From JAVDCA01 sp035293985 (GTDB lineage: Bacteria > Pseudomonadota > Alphaproteobacteria > Rhizobiales > Xanthobacteraceae), in NCBI GenBank assembly GCA_035293985.1, contig DATGLS010000026.1, forward strand, positions 1 through 64,000: a stretch of DNA of 64,000 nucleotides, given 5' to 3'. The translations under genes were made by a program, and so were the position numbers. Position 1 is the stretch's first letter; each line of letters begins with the position of its first letter. This document shows positions 47,090 to 54,828 of this stretch, in pieces. The notes under the pieces are model-generated. The model was not told the origin of the DNA, did no database searches, and saw only the letters and a list, made by a program, of their open reading frames with translations.

Positions 47090-47275
47090 CTAGCCCCTGA
47101 TCAGCCACACCAGCACCACGCCGACGAGCGCGCTGCCGAGGCCGATGAGGCGGAGCACGGCGTCGGGCGTCTGCAGGACGTTGGCCACCGCGCGCTTGGC
47201 GGCCTCCGGAAAGGCCGCGAACACGATCCCCTCGATCACGAAGACGAGCCCGAGGGCGACCAGAAAGTCGCGCAT
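47090..47275 (-). CDS. DUF2065 membrane protein (YjeT-like)
   Basis: A 61-residue protein with two membrane helices: FLVALGLVFVIEGIVFAAFP and RLIGLGSALVGVVLVWLI. The short linker PEAAKRAVANVLQTPDAVLRLIG is the DUF2065 hallmark. E. coli YjeT follows hflK-hflC in the same way, so the position supports the call. Its role is unknown; it is probably an accessory to the HflKC complex or to membrane quality control. It starts 44 bases after the hflC stop, in the same direction. Confidence 0.92.
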   Translation of the reverse strand: MRDFLVALGLVFVIEGIVFAAFPEAAKRAVANVLQTPDAVLRLIGLGSALVGVVLVWLIRG

Positions 47276-47319
47276 GTCTTAAACTGAGCTGCCGCCCAAG
47301 CCCCGCTTGCCGGTTGCGG

Positions 47320-48261
47320 TCAGCGCTGGGCGCTCGGGGCGGCCGGCGCCGGCGGGTTCGCGGCCGGGGCTGTGCCTTGCCCGCTGGTGACCTTGCCCTT
47401 CGGATCCGTGAAGTAGCGGAAGAACTCGGAATCCGGCCGCAGCACCAGCCGGGTGTCGCTTTCCGGCAGGCCGGTCTCATAGGCCTGCATCGAGCGATAG
47501 AAGGCGAAGAAATCCGGATCCTTGCTGTAGGCCTCGGCGAAGATGCGGTTGCGCTCGGCATCGCCCTCGCCGCGCGTCTGCTCGCCCTTGGAGTTCGCCT
47601 CGGCGACGATCACGGTCGCGTCGCGGTCGGCCTTGGCGCGAATCTCCTGCGCCTTCTGCATGCCGGTCGACTTGAATTCCTGCGCCTCGCGCTCGCGGTC
47701 GGTCTGCATGCGCTTGTACACCGCTTCGCTGTTCTGCGGCGGCAGGTCGGCGCGGCGGATCCGCACGTCGACGACCTCGATGCCGAATTGCTTTGCCTCC
47801 GTGCCCATCTGCTCGCGCACCTTCGCCATGAGGTCCTCGCGCTGGTCGCGCACCACCTGGATCAGCGTCGCATCGCCGAGCACGCGCCGCACCGCCGAGC
47901 TCAGCAACGGCGACAGGCGTCCGTTGGCGTTATCGGTCGTGCCCACCGTCTGATAGAACTTGAGCGGTTCGATCACGCGATAGCGCGCGAAGGCGTCGAC
48001 GATCAGCGGCTTCGAATCGGACGCGAGGATTTCCTGCGCCGAGTTCTCGAGATCGAGGATGCGCTTGTCGACGTAGATGATGCTGTCGATCAGCGGCCAC
48101 TTCAGGTGCAGCCCGGGATTGGCCTCGACCCGCAACGGATTGCCCAGGCGCACGACCAGCGCCTGGCGCGTCTGATAGACGGTGAACAGCGAGCTGTAGC
48201 CGATGATCAAAGCGATCACCGCAAGGACGATCACCACGCCGCCGGCAAATCCCAGTCTCAT
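47320..48261 (-). CDS. hflC: HflC, membrane regulator of the FtsH protease
   Basis: The 313-residue SPFH/band-7 partner of HflK. One N-terminal membrane helix (GFAGGVVIVLAVIALIIGYSSLF) is followed by the periplasmic SPFH domain: VYQTRQALVVRLGNPLRVEANPGLHLKWPLIDSIIYVDKRILDL. A charged coiled region follows (MQTDREREAQEFKSTGMQKAQEIRAKADRDATVIVAEANSKGEQTRGEGDAERN), and the tail is Pro/Ala-rich. HflKC forms a cage around FtsH. The ATG overlaps the hflK stop (ATGA, 48258-48261), so translation is coupled. Confidence 0.96.
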   Translation of the reverse strand: MRLGFAGGVVIVLAVIALIIGYSSLFTVYQTRQALVVRLGNPLRVEANPGLHLKWPLIDSIIYVDKRILDLENSAQEILASDSKPLIVDAFARYRVIEPLKFYQTVGTTDNANGRLSPLLSSAVRRVLGDATLIQVVRDQREDLMAKVREQMGTEAKQFGIEVVDVRIRRADLPPQNSEAVYKRMQTDREREAQEFKSTGMQKAQEIRAKADRDATVIVAEANSKGEQTRGEGDAERNRIFAEAYSKDPDFFAFYRSMQAYETGLPESDTRLVLRPDSEFFRYFTDPKGKVTSGQGTAPAANPPAPAAPSAQR

Positions 48262-49403
48262 TGCGAGCCTCCCGTCGTCGTCGCAGGCGCCGGCCGTGCG
48301 GGCGGCGCGCCCGGCCCCGTGAGCGGCAGATAAGGCAGGACGCCGGGGCCGCCGGGTCCATTGGCGTCGAGGATGACCTTGCCGGTGCGGGCGAAGATCT
48401 TTTCCATGGTCTCGAGGTAGATGCGGCGGCGCGTGACGTCCGGCGCCTTGACGTACTCGTCGTAGACCTTGAGGAAGCGCGCCGCCTGCCCCTTCGCCTC
48501 GGCGACGGTCTGCTCCTTGTAGGCGTCCGCCGCCTGCGTGATCACCGCGGCCTGGCCGCGCGCGTCGGGGATCTTCTTGTTGGCGTAGGCGAGCGCCTCG
48601 TTCTGCGCGCTCTCGGCGCCGATGCGCGCCGCCTGCACGGCACGGAAGGCATCCGCCGCCTGGGCCGGCGGATAGACACGCTGCATCTGCACCTCGGTGA
48701 CGAGCACGCCCGATTCGTAGCGATCGAGAACCTTCTGCATCAGGTCGTGCACCGCGGATTCGATCTGCGGCCGCGCGGTGGTGAGGATCGGCGACAAATT
48801 GGTGCGGCCGATCACCTCGCGCATGGCAGCCTCGGCGACCGCCTTCACGGAGCCTTCCGGATTCTGGATGTTGAACAGGTATTGGCTCGCGCCCTTGTCG
48901 GGCTTGATCCGCCAGAACACCGAGAACTCGACCTCGACGATGTTCTCGTCGCCGGTGAGCATCAAGCTCTCCTCCGGCAGGTCGCGCGGCTCGGTCCCGC
49001 CGCGCCGCGTGTCCTCGACCACCCGCATGCCGACATCGATACGGTTCACCCGGTAAACCTTCGGGGTGAGCACCGTCTCGATCGGATAGGGCCAATGATA
49101 GTTCATGCCCCAGCTTGCGTCGCGCACGTAGGCGCCGAAGCGCAGCACGACGCCGGTCTCGTCCGGCTGGACGAAGTAAATGCCGGAGGCCAACCAGAAT
49201 GCGACCGCGATGATGACGATCAGCAGGAAGCCGCGCCCGCCGAGACCGCCGCCCGGCATGACCGAGCGCAGCTTGTCCTGGCCGCGGCGGAGGAATTCCT
49301 CGAGATCGGGCGGCGTCGGGCCGGACGACTGGGGACCCGAGCCCCACGGGCCCTTGGGACCGGAGCCCCACGGTCCGCCGCCGCCTTGATTATTCCAGGG
49401 CAT
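48258..49403 (-). CDS. hflK: HflK, membrane regulator of the FtsH protease
   Basis: The 381-residue SPFH/band-7 subunit with the typical N-terminal Gly/Pro/Trp-rich cytosolic arm (PWNNQGGGGPWGSGPKGPWGSGPQ), one membrane helix (GFLLIVIIAVAFWLASGIYFV) and the periplasmic SPFH domain (DETGVVLRFGAYVRDASWGMNYHWPYPIETV), then the YKEQTVAEAKGQAARFLKVYDEY coil. ATG 49403 is chosen because AGGAGG lies 8 bases upstream; the GTG two codons earlier is too close to it. It heads the hflK-hflC-DUF2065 group, whose promoter should lie in the 127-base gap before the folA stop. Confidence 0.96.
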   Translation of the reverse strand: MPWNNQGGGGPWGSGPKGPWGSGPQSSGPTPPDLEEFLRRGQDKLRSVMPGGGLGGRGFLLIVIIAVAFWLASGIYFVQPDETGVVLRFGAYVRDASWGMNYHWPYPIETVLTPKVYRVNRIDVGMRVVEDTRRGGTEPRDLPEESLMLTGDENIVEVEFSVFWRIKPDKGASQYLFNIQNPEGSVKAVAEAAMREVIGRTNLSPILTTARPQIESAVHDLMQKVLDRYESGVLVTEVQMQRVYPPAQAADAFRAVQAARIGAESAQNEALAYANKKIPDARGQAAVITQAADAYKEQTVAEAKGQAARFLKVYDEYVKAPDVTRRRIYLETMEKIFARTGKVILDANGPGGPGVLPYLPLTGPGAPPARPAPATTTGGSQ

Positions 49404-49530
49404 GAACACGTCCTCCTGGGACGCCGCCGGTGCGGCCGAGACCCCGTTGCATCAGTCGGGGCGGGTTATAGGGTAGGCCCTCTGCCCTTTCAACGCGGCA
49501 TAGCTGTTCGCACGGCGTCGTTAGGCTCGC

Positions 49531-50043
49531 CTAAGCGCCGCGGACGTAAGTTACCGCATCGTAGCCGGCATCATCGCCCGCCTGCGGCGCATGCTCGCTT
49601 CGGGCCGCTTCACGCCAGATCGCCGGATCGATTGCCGGAAACGTCGTGTCGCCTTCCGGCCGGGCGTGGATATGGGTGATTTCCAGCCGGTCCGCCAGAG
49701 GCATGGCCTGTGCGTAGATTTCGGCGCCGCCGACCACCATGGCGGCCTCGCTCGCGCGCCGCAGCGCGTCGCCGCGCGCGACCTCGAGTGCGGCCGCGAG
49801 CGTCGGTGCGACGATCGCGCCCGGCGCCGCAAAGTGCGGCGAGCGGCTGACGATGATGTTGGTGCGTCCCGGCAGCGGCTGCCGGGCGAACGACAGATAA
49901 GTCTTGCGCCCGACGATCACGGGCCGGCCCCAGGTCATCGCGCGAAAGCGCTGCATGTCCGATTTGATCCGCCACGGGAGGTCGCCGGCGCGCCCGATGA
50001 CCCCGTTCTCGGCGACCGCCGCGACCAGGACGATCTCCATCAT
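49531..50043 (-). CDS. folA: Dihydrofolate reductase
   Basis: The 170-residue enzyme reduces dihydrofolate with NADPH and restores the cofactor that ThyA consumes. Motifs: IVLVAAVAENGVIGRAGDLPWRIKSDMQRFRAMTWGRPVIVGRKTYLSF, with the substrate Asp and the Leu-Pro-Trp loop, LPGRTNIIVSR, and MVVGGAEIYAQAMPLADRLEITHI. It starts MM; the first ATG overlaps the stop of the GNAT gene as ATGA, and the second has better ribosome spacing (GGGAG). thyA lies just upstream with the GNAT gene between. The operon thyA-GNAT-folA is therefore translationally linked at its end. Confidence 0.96.
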   Translation of the reverse strand: MMEIVLVAAVAENGVIGRAGDLPWRIKSDMQRFRAMTWGRPVIVGRKTYLSFARQPLPGRTNIIVSRSPHFAAPGAIVAPTLAAALEVARGDALRRASEAAMVVGGAEIYAQAMPLADRLEITHIHARPEGDTTFPAIDPAIWREAARSEHAPQAGDDAGYDAVTYVRGA

Positions 50044-50543
50044 GGCGCTCCCGCGCAAGACGCTCCCGCGGCCGCGAGGCGGTTCAGGGCGTCGCCGCTG
50101 ATGCGACAGACGGTCCAGTCGTCGAGCAGCTGCGCACCGAGCGACTTGTAGAACGCGATCGACGGCGCGTTCCAATCGAGCACCGACCATTCGAAGCGCG
50201 TCCAGCCGCGCTCGACGCAGCGCCGCGCCAGGTGGTGGAAGAGCGCGCGGCCGATGCCGCGGCGGCGATAGGCCGGACGCACGAAGATGTCCTCGAGATA
50301 GATGCCGTGGCGCCCGCGGAAGGTGGAGAAGTTGGCGAACCACAGCGCGAAGCCGGCCGGCTGCCCGTTCCATTCGGCGATGTCGCAAAAGACGCGCGGC
50401 TCGCGGCCGAACAGGGCGGCGTCGATATCCGCCTCGCCGGCGTCGACCTCGCCGAGCAGACGCTCGTACTCGGCGAGCTCGCGCACGAAGGCGAAGACGA
50501 GGCCCGCCTCGCCGGGACGCGCGGGACGGATCGCGATGGTCAT
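50040..50543 (-). CDS. GNAT-family N-acetyltransferase
   Basis: A 167-residue acetyltransferase. The acetyl-CoA site reads EDIFVRPAYRRRGIGRALFHHLARRC, with the R-R-x-G-I-G pyrophosphate loop. The C-terminal RFEWSVLDWNAPSIAFYKSLGAQLLDDWTVCRI matches the family of diamine or thialysine-type acetyltransferases (SSAT-like) rather than ribosomal ones. The substrate is unproven. It is placed between thyA (22-base gap) and folA (ATGA overlap), so it is co-transcribed with both. A direct link to folate metabolism is not known. Confidence 0.88.
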   Translation of the reverse strand: MTIAIRPARPGEAGLVFAFVRELAEYERLLGEVDAGEADIDAALFGREPRVFCDIAEWNGQPAGFALWFANFSTFRGRHGIYLEDIFVRPAYRRRGIGRALFHHLARRCVERGWTRFEWSVLDWNAPSIAFYKSLGAQLLDDWTVCRISGDALNRLAAAGASCAGAP

Positions 50544-50565
50544 CGGGCTTGTCCGGAGACCTCGG

Positions 50566-51360
50566 TCACACCGCGACCTTGGCCTTGATGCTCGGATGAG
50601 GATCGTAGTTTTCGAGGGTGAAATCCTCGTAGCGGAAGGCGAACAGATCCTTGGCGGCGGGGGAAAGCCGCATGGTCGGCAGCGGGCGCGGCGGGCGCGT
50701 GAGCTGCAGGCGCGCCTGGTCGAGATGGTTCAAGTAGAGATGCGTGTCGCCGAGCGTGTGGACGAAGTCGCCGGGCGCGAGACCTGTCACCTGCGCCACC
50801 ATCAGGGTGAGCAGCGCGTATGACGCGATGTTGAACGGCACGCCGAGAAAGACGTCGGCGGAGCGCTGATAGAGCTGGCAGGAGAGCCGGCCGTTCACGA
50901 CGTAGAACTGGAAAAGGCAATGGCACGGCGGCAGCGCCATCTTGTCGACGTCGGCCGGGTTCCAGGCGGAGACGATGAGGCGGCGTGAATCGGGATTGCG
51001 GCGGATCATGTCGACCACATTGGCGATCTGGTCGATCTCGCCGCCGTCAGATGCGGGCCACGAGCGCCACTGCTGGCCGTAGACCGGCCCGAGATCGCCG
51101 CGCTCGTCCGCCCACTCGTCCCAGATGGTGACGCCGTGCTCCTGCAGATATTTGACGTTGGTGTCGCCGGCGAGGAACCAGAGCAACTCGTGGATGATCG
51201 ACTTGAGGTGCAGCTTCTTGGTCGTGAGCAGGGGAAAACCCTGCGCCAGATCGAAGCGCATCTGGTGGCCGAACACCGACAGCGTGCCGGTACCGGTGCG
51301 GTCGCGCTTCTCCAAGCCGTGGTTGAGGACGCGGTCGATCAGGTCGAGGTACTGGCGCAT
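50566..51360 (-). CDS. thyA: Thymidylate synthase
   Basis: ThyA methylates dUMP to dTMP using methylene-tetrahydrofolate. At 264 residues it has the same length as the E. coli enzyme. The N-terminal loop has RVLNHGLEKRDRTGTGTLSVFGHQMRFDL with the phosphate arginine. The catalytic cysteine is in LPPCHCLFQFYVVNGRLSCQLYQRSADVFLGVPFNIASYALL. DFVHTLGDTHLYLNHLDQ and the C-terminal YDPHPSIKAKVAV end complete the active site. Start ATG 51360. It heads the thyA-GNAT-folA group and the folate pathway gene follows two genes later. Confidence 0.97.
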   Translation of the reverse strand: MRQYLDLIDRVLNHGLEKRDRTGTGTLSVFGHQMRFDLAQGFPLLTTKKLHLKSIIHELLWFLAGDTNVKYLQEHGVTIWDEWADERGDLGPVYGQQWRSWPASDGGEIDQIANVVDMIRRNPDSRRLIVSAWNPADVDKMALPPCHCLFQFYVVNGRLSCQLYQRSADVFLGVPFNIASYALLTLMVAQVTGLAPGDFVHTLGDTHLYLNHLDQARLQLTRPPRPLPTMRLSPAAKDLFAFRYEDFTLENYDPHPSIKAKVAV

Positions 51361-51426
51361 GTGGCTCCGAGGTGGCGTGGCGCCGTTCGTTGAGTCGCTG
51401 TCACGAGATTACGTCAACCGCGCCGG

Positions 51427-51960
51427 CTACACGACTCCAGTGAGGCCCAGCACCGCGGCCAGCGCGAGCGCGATCAGCGGGCTGACGCGGGTCCAATAGC
51501 ACAGCGCGAAGCTCCCGGCGGTGACCAGCGCGGTGGCGACGCCGCGGTCGGCCGCCCGGGCGAGCACCAGCGCGCTCGAGGCGACGAGCCCGATCGTGAT
51601 CGGCACTAGCCCGGCCTGCGCGATGATGCGCCAGCGCGCGTGGCGGAACCGGTCGATCAGCCGCGCCGTGCAATAGGCGATGGTGCACGAGGGCAGGCAC
51701 ATCGCGGTGAGCGCGACCAGCGCGCCGGGGATGCCCGCTATGTAATGGCCGAGCAGCGCGACGAACACCACGTTCGGCCCCGGCGAGGCCTGCGCGATCG
51801 CGAACAGCTCGCTGAAAGTGTGGTCGTCGATCCAGCCGCGCAGGTCGACCACCTGCCGATGCATTTCCGGCACCGTCGAGGTGGCGCTGCCGACCGCGGT
51901 CACCGAGCACAGCGCGAAGATCGCAATCAGCCCGGCGAAGATGCCCGAATCGTCCTTCAT
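51427..51960 (-). CDS. Chromate transporter family, second half protein
   Basis: A 177-residue membrane protein with one CHR domain: SVTAVGSATSTVPEMHRQVVDLRGWIDDHTFSELFAIAQASPGPNVVFVALLGHYIAGIPGALVALTAMCLPSCTIAYC, including the PGP motif (ASPGPN). In long-chain ChrA both halves are in one chain; here they are two genes, the short-chain paired form. It may export chromate or another anion. ATG 51960 overlaps the stop of its partner (51957) as ATGA. Its 3' end is 66 bases from thyA. Confidence 0.88.
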   Translation of the reverse strand: MKDDSGIFAGLIAIFALCSVTAVGSATSTVPEMHRQVVDLRGWIDDHTFSELFAIAQASPGPNVVFVALLGHYIAGIPGALVALTAMCLPSCTIAYCTARLIDRFRHARWRIIAQAGLVPITIGLVASSALVLARAADRGVATALVTAGSFALCYWTRVSPLIALALAAVLGLTGVV

Positions 51961-52544
51961 TTCCGCTCCCACCACGCGAGCGCGATGCCGAGCGGCACGA
52001 TCACGGCCAGCACCCAGATGAGCGGCCAGCGCAGCACGCCGACCGTAACGAATGTCAGCCCCGCGACCGCGTGGTGCAGCCGCAGCCGGCCCTTGATGCT
52101 GGCGGCGACCATCTGGACCGCGGTGGCGATCAGCAGCCCGGCCGCGGCCGCCGCAAGGCTTGCGAATACGCTGTGCAGGGCGGGCAGATCGCCGTAGCGG
52201 CGATAGAGCATGCCGGCGACGAGCATCAGCGCGACCGGCGGCCCGAGGAGACCGAGCACCGCCGCAAACGAGCCGATCACGCCGGCGCAGCGGCAGCCGT
52301 ACATGACGGCGAAGTTCAAGATGTTGCCGCCGGGCAGCACCTGGCAGAGCGCGAACTGCTCGTTGAACTCCTCCGGGCTGAGCCAGCCGCGCTCCTGCAC
52401 GATGATGCGCCGCGCCCACGCGAGCACGCCGCCGAAGCTGCAGGCCGAGATCGTCGCGAAGGTGATAAGCAGTTGAAGGGGCGTGGGAAAAGCCGCCGGC
52501 GGTGCCGCCGCGGGCGGCGCGGGTTGCTCTTCCTTTGTCAACAT
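51957..52544 (-). CDS. Chromate transporter family, first half protein
   Basis: The 195-residue partner with a proline/alanine-rich N-terminal tail and one CHR domain: LLITFATISACSFGGVLAWARRIIVQERGWLSPEEFNEQFALCQVLPGGNILNFAVMYGCRCAGVIGSFAAVLGLL. The usual PGP is changed to LPGGN. It is followed by several helices (WPLIWVLAVIVPLGIALAWW). With the next gene it forms a heterodimeric CHR transporter. It is divergent from the tmRNA gene, whose acceptor piece begins only about 16 bases upstream, so the two promoters must overlap. Confidence 0.88.
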   Translation of the reverse strand: MLTKEEQPAPPAAAPPAAFPTPLQLLITFATISACSFGGVLAWARRIIVQERGWLSPEEFNEQFALCQVLPGGNILNFAVMYGCRCAGVIGSFAAVLGLLGPPVALMLVAGMLYRRYGDLPALHSVFASLAAAAAGLLIATAVQMVAASIKGRLRLHHAVAGLTFVTVGVLRWPLIWVLAVIVPLGIALAWWERK

Positions 52545-52559
52545 TTAGCGCCTATATTC

Positions 52560-52950
52560 AGCGTGCTGGCGCAAGCCGGATATGGCGATAAATGGCCGTC
52601 GTAATAAACCTTTCGGACCCGGGGGCAGTACCCGGCGCCTCCACCATCAGGGATCAGTGACCAGGGATCAGGGATCAGAAAGATCGGCGGGGAACCGTGG
52701 TTTGGCTGATGCCTGATATCTGATCTCTGACACCTGATACGGGGGCGAAACAGGATCGACGAGGGCGTAAAGGGCGTGCTTTTGCTCGGCATGGTTCCGC
52801 CGTTATCGGGCCACTTTCATAGTTGCCAACGACAACTATGCTCCGGTTGCTCTGGCCGCGTAATGCGGCTTGAAAAACCGATCTAAAGTCCTGGCGTCTT
52901 AGCAGCGTCAGGCGGGGTTCGGGGGCACCTGGCAACAGAAGCCCCCACTT
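52560..52950 (+). ncRNA. ssrA: Transfer-messenger RNA, circularly permuted two-piece form
   Basis: The gene order is permuted as in alphaproteobacteria. The acceptor piece comes first (about 52560-52646): TAAACCTTTCGGACCCGGG-GGCAGTA-CCCGGC-GCCTCC-ACCA, with the T-arm and an encoded CCA at 52644-52646. Then comes an intervening segment (52647-52740), removed on processing. The coding piece starts at 52741 with GGGGGCGAAACAGGATCGAC, whose GGGGGC pairs with GCCTCC of the acceptor. The tag ORF is at 52825-52863 and encodes ANDNYAPVALAA then TAA. Stems follow to about 52950, including GGGGGC / GCCCCC, which may also terminate transcription. It rescues stalled ribosomes. The exact ends of both pieces are estimated. 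Confidence 0.95.
52646..52740. repeat. Degenerate-heptamer inverted repeat in the tmRNA intervening segment
   Basis: The left arm is a run of 7-mers ATCAGGG, ATCAGTG, ACCAGGG, ATCAGGG, ATCAGAA. The right arm, read in reverse complement, is TATCAGG, TGTCAGA, GATCAGA, TATCAGG, CATCAGC. About 25 bases lie between them. It fills almost the whole intervening segment between the acceptor and coding pieces, so it is transcribed and then discarded. Its plan equals that of 1470-1530. Confidence 0.8.
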
Positions 52951-53050
52951 TCTTGTCTGGCCGCCGCGCGGCGTGACCCGGCTGGCAGGACGCAAAACAG
53001 ACGCAAAACAGACTTTCGGCCGAATCGGAAAGCGATCTAGACTGCGAGCC

Positions 53051-53671
53051 ATGACGGTCGATTACATCCGCTACGACATCCTCACCCAGGACGCGATGCG
53101 TTCGGTCGTTCGCACGGTCCTCGCCGACGCGGCCGCCAAGGGCCTGCCGGGCGAGCACCATTTTTTCATTTCCTTCGACACGCGGGCGGAGGGCGTCAAC
53201 CTGTCGCCGCGCATCAAGGCGCAGTACCCGAAGGAAATGACGATCGTGCTGCAGCACCAGTTCTGGGACTTGGTCGTCGGCGAGGACCGGTTCGAGGTTG
53301 GCCTGTCGTTCAGCGGCGTGGCCGAGCGACTGACCATTCCGTTCCGCGCGATCACCGGCTTCGCCGATCCCTCGGTCCAGTTCGGCCTGCAGTTCGCCGC
53401 CAATGTCGAGGAGGATCAGGCGGACGAGGAGTCCGTGGCCGAGCAGCCGGCCGAGAAGAAGTCCGCGCGGCCGCCCGCGCGCCGTGAGCGCGCGCCCGCG
53501 CCCAAGCAGTCCTTGCCGACACCTGCAAATCCGGCGACCGACGCCAAACCGGCCGCCAAGTCGCCCACACCGCCGGCCGCCAAGTCGGCCACGTCGGCGA
53601 CCGCCCAGCCGACCGAAACCCCCTCGACGGGTGGCGAGGTCGTCCGACTCGACCGATTCCGGAAGAAATAA
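53051..53671 (+). CDS. sspB: SspB-like adaptor for ClpXP (alpha class)
   Basis: SspB binds the tmRNA tag and hands tagged proteins to ClpXP. This 206-residue protein has the SspB fold in the first 125 residues (VDYIRYDILTQDAMRSVVRTVLADAAAKGLPGEHHFFISFDTRAEGV, then LSPRIKAQYPKEMTIVLQHQFWDLVVGEDRFEVGLSFSGVAERLTIPFRAITGFADPSVQFGLQF). A long Ala/Pro/Lys-rich linker follows and ends with VVRLDRFRKK, the ClpX-tethering tail. ATG 53051 is the first family-matching start. It lies about 100 bases downstream of ssrA in the same direction, placing the tag gene and the tag receptor together. Confidence 0.93.
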   Translation: MTVDYIRYDILTQDAMRSVVRTVLADAAAKGLPGEHHFFISFDTRAEGVNLSPRIKAQYPKEMTIVLQHQFWDLVVGEDRFEVGLSFSGVAERLTIPFRAITGFADPSVQFGLQFAANVEEDQADEESVAEQPAEKKSARPPARRERAPAPKQSLPTPANPATDAKPAAKSPTPPAAKSATSATAQPTETPSTGGEVVRLDRFRKK

Positions 53672-54136
53672 GCGCCGGAGTGGGCGATACGTGACAGGTC
53701 CGCTCGTGGATCGCGCGCTTAAATCACAAATATGTTATGTTGATTTCCACAGGGCTGACCTGCCAATGACGCATATGTCATCTGCGATCCAGTCGTGGAA
53801 CTTCATCGTGAGGCAGGCACTCGCGACAGCCCGGGGATAGTGGCCGCAATGCGACACAAGCAGAAAGCGAAACGATAACAATGGGCAATTGGCCATCAAC
53901 GTCGGCCCGGAAGTTTTATCTTACTACCGCGGGGAACCTTTGTGTGTTTGGGGAATTGGCCGACAAAACAATTTGAGCGGTGGGAACCAGCCGCCGGGGC
54001 TCAGCAGGGCAGTCACAACGTGCACGCGGGCAGGCTTTCGGATGATCCAGCGTCACGGTATCGGCGTAATTGACACTGATGAGTGGGTCACTCCCGACCC
54101 ACACAGATATGCACCGGGTTACCGTCAACCGTTCAC
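53672..54136. other. Intergenic region between sspB and the DUF4169 gene
   Basis: These 465 bases are more AT-rich than the surroundings (CAAATATGTTATGTTGATTT). They contain a short dyad ATGAC-GCATAT-GTCAT (53767-53782). An 89-codon + frame (53889-54158) has no recognisable domain or ribosome site. No gene is called. Confidence 0.4.
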
Positions 54137-54325
54137 ATGGCGAAAGTCATCAACCTGAGGGCAGCGCGAAAGCGGGCCGCACGACTGCAGGATGAGCAGC
54201 GGGCGGCGGAACGTCGGGCGCAATTCGGGTTGCCCAAGGCAGAACGCCTTCTCGCCAAGGCCCGGACCGAAAAGGCCCGGCGCGAGGTCGACGGCCACCA
54301 GATCGGAAATGGAGAAGGTCGATGA
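54137..54325 (+). CDS. DUF4169 family protein
   Basis: A 62-residue basic helical protein: MAKVINLRAARKRAARLQDEQ, then RAAERRAQFGLPKAERLLAKARTEKARREVDGH, typical of DUF4169, a small alphaproteobacterial family of unknown function. The N-terminal MA-x-VINLR and the G-x-x-K-A-x-R-x-x-x-x-A pattern are the family marks. The start ATG 54137 fits the family N-terminus. Its stop overlaps the ATG of the ribbon-helix-helix gene (54322-54325), so the two are translationally coupled. This pairing beside sspB is seen in related genomes, from memory. Confidence 0.88.
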   Translation: MAKVINLRAARKRAARLQDEQRAAERRAQFGLPKAERLLAKARTEKARREVDGHQIGNGEGR

Positions 54326-54624
54326 AATCGCCGGTCGTTAAGCGCTCAATCGTCATCGCCGGGCACAAGACCAGCGTGAGTCTCGAAGACGCCTTCTGGA
54401 AAGGCCTCAAGGAAATCGCGGGGGGACGCGACATGACCTTGTCCGATCTCGTCTCCACGATCGACTCGGATCGCCGCCACGGCAACCTGTCGTCGGCGAT
54501 CCGTCTGTTCGTGCTCGACTACTACCGAGCCCAGATCCCCGGCCACCAGTCCGAGACGCACGGTGCGCCGCGCGAGATCATGGGCAGCGTGCGCAGCGCC
54601 CAACCCGCAATGCGGGCCGACTGA
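54322..54624 (+). CDS. Ribbon-helix-helix domain protein
   Basis: A 100-residue protein of the RHH_4 type: VVKRSIVIAGHKTSVSLEDAFWKGLKEIAGGRDMTLSDLVSTIDSDRRHGNLSSAIRLFVLDYYRAQ. The first segment is the DNA-contacting beta-strand, followed by two helices with the conserved LSSAIRLFVLDYY. It probably binds DNA as a dimer, perhaps regulating its own operon, although the role of this subgroup is unknown. It overlaps the DUF4169 gene (ATGA). The C-terminal thirty residues look disordered. Confidence 0.88.
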   Translation: MKSPVVKRSIVIAGHKTSVSLEDAFWKGLKEIAGGRDMTLSDLVSTIDSDRRHGNLSSAIRLFVLDYYRAQIPGHQSETHGAPREIMGSVRSAQPAMRAD

Positions 54625-54770
54625 GGTCGGAGCGACGACGCGCCTCGAATTGCCATTCCGCATGCGCGGAATGGCGCCCCCTCATTGCGCTGATTTTGCC
54701 ACCTGCCGACGCATGTTCCGGCGACAGCCCGCCGCGGACTTCGATCCGCGCTGGGCGTGAGTCGCCGACG

Positions 54771-54814
54771 CAGGCGAGCGAAGCGACGCCGTTGCGGTTG
54801 TTCGAACGGCTATG
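54771..54814. repeat. Dispersed repeat, family C
   Basis: CAGGCGAGCGAAGCGACGCCGTT, a spacer and TTCGAACGGCTATG. The same word, with a shorter spacer, interrupts the family A copy at 39371-39408. It lies just downstream of the AsmA gene. Confidence 0.7.
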
Positions 54815-54828
54815 AACATGCGCCAAGG

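Noticed and set aside
53889..54158. 89-codon open frame before the DUF4169 gene
   Set aside because: No ribosome site, no recognisable domain, and it overlaps the start of the well-supported DUF4169 gene.
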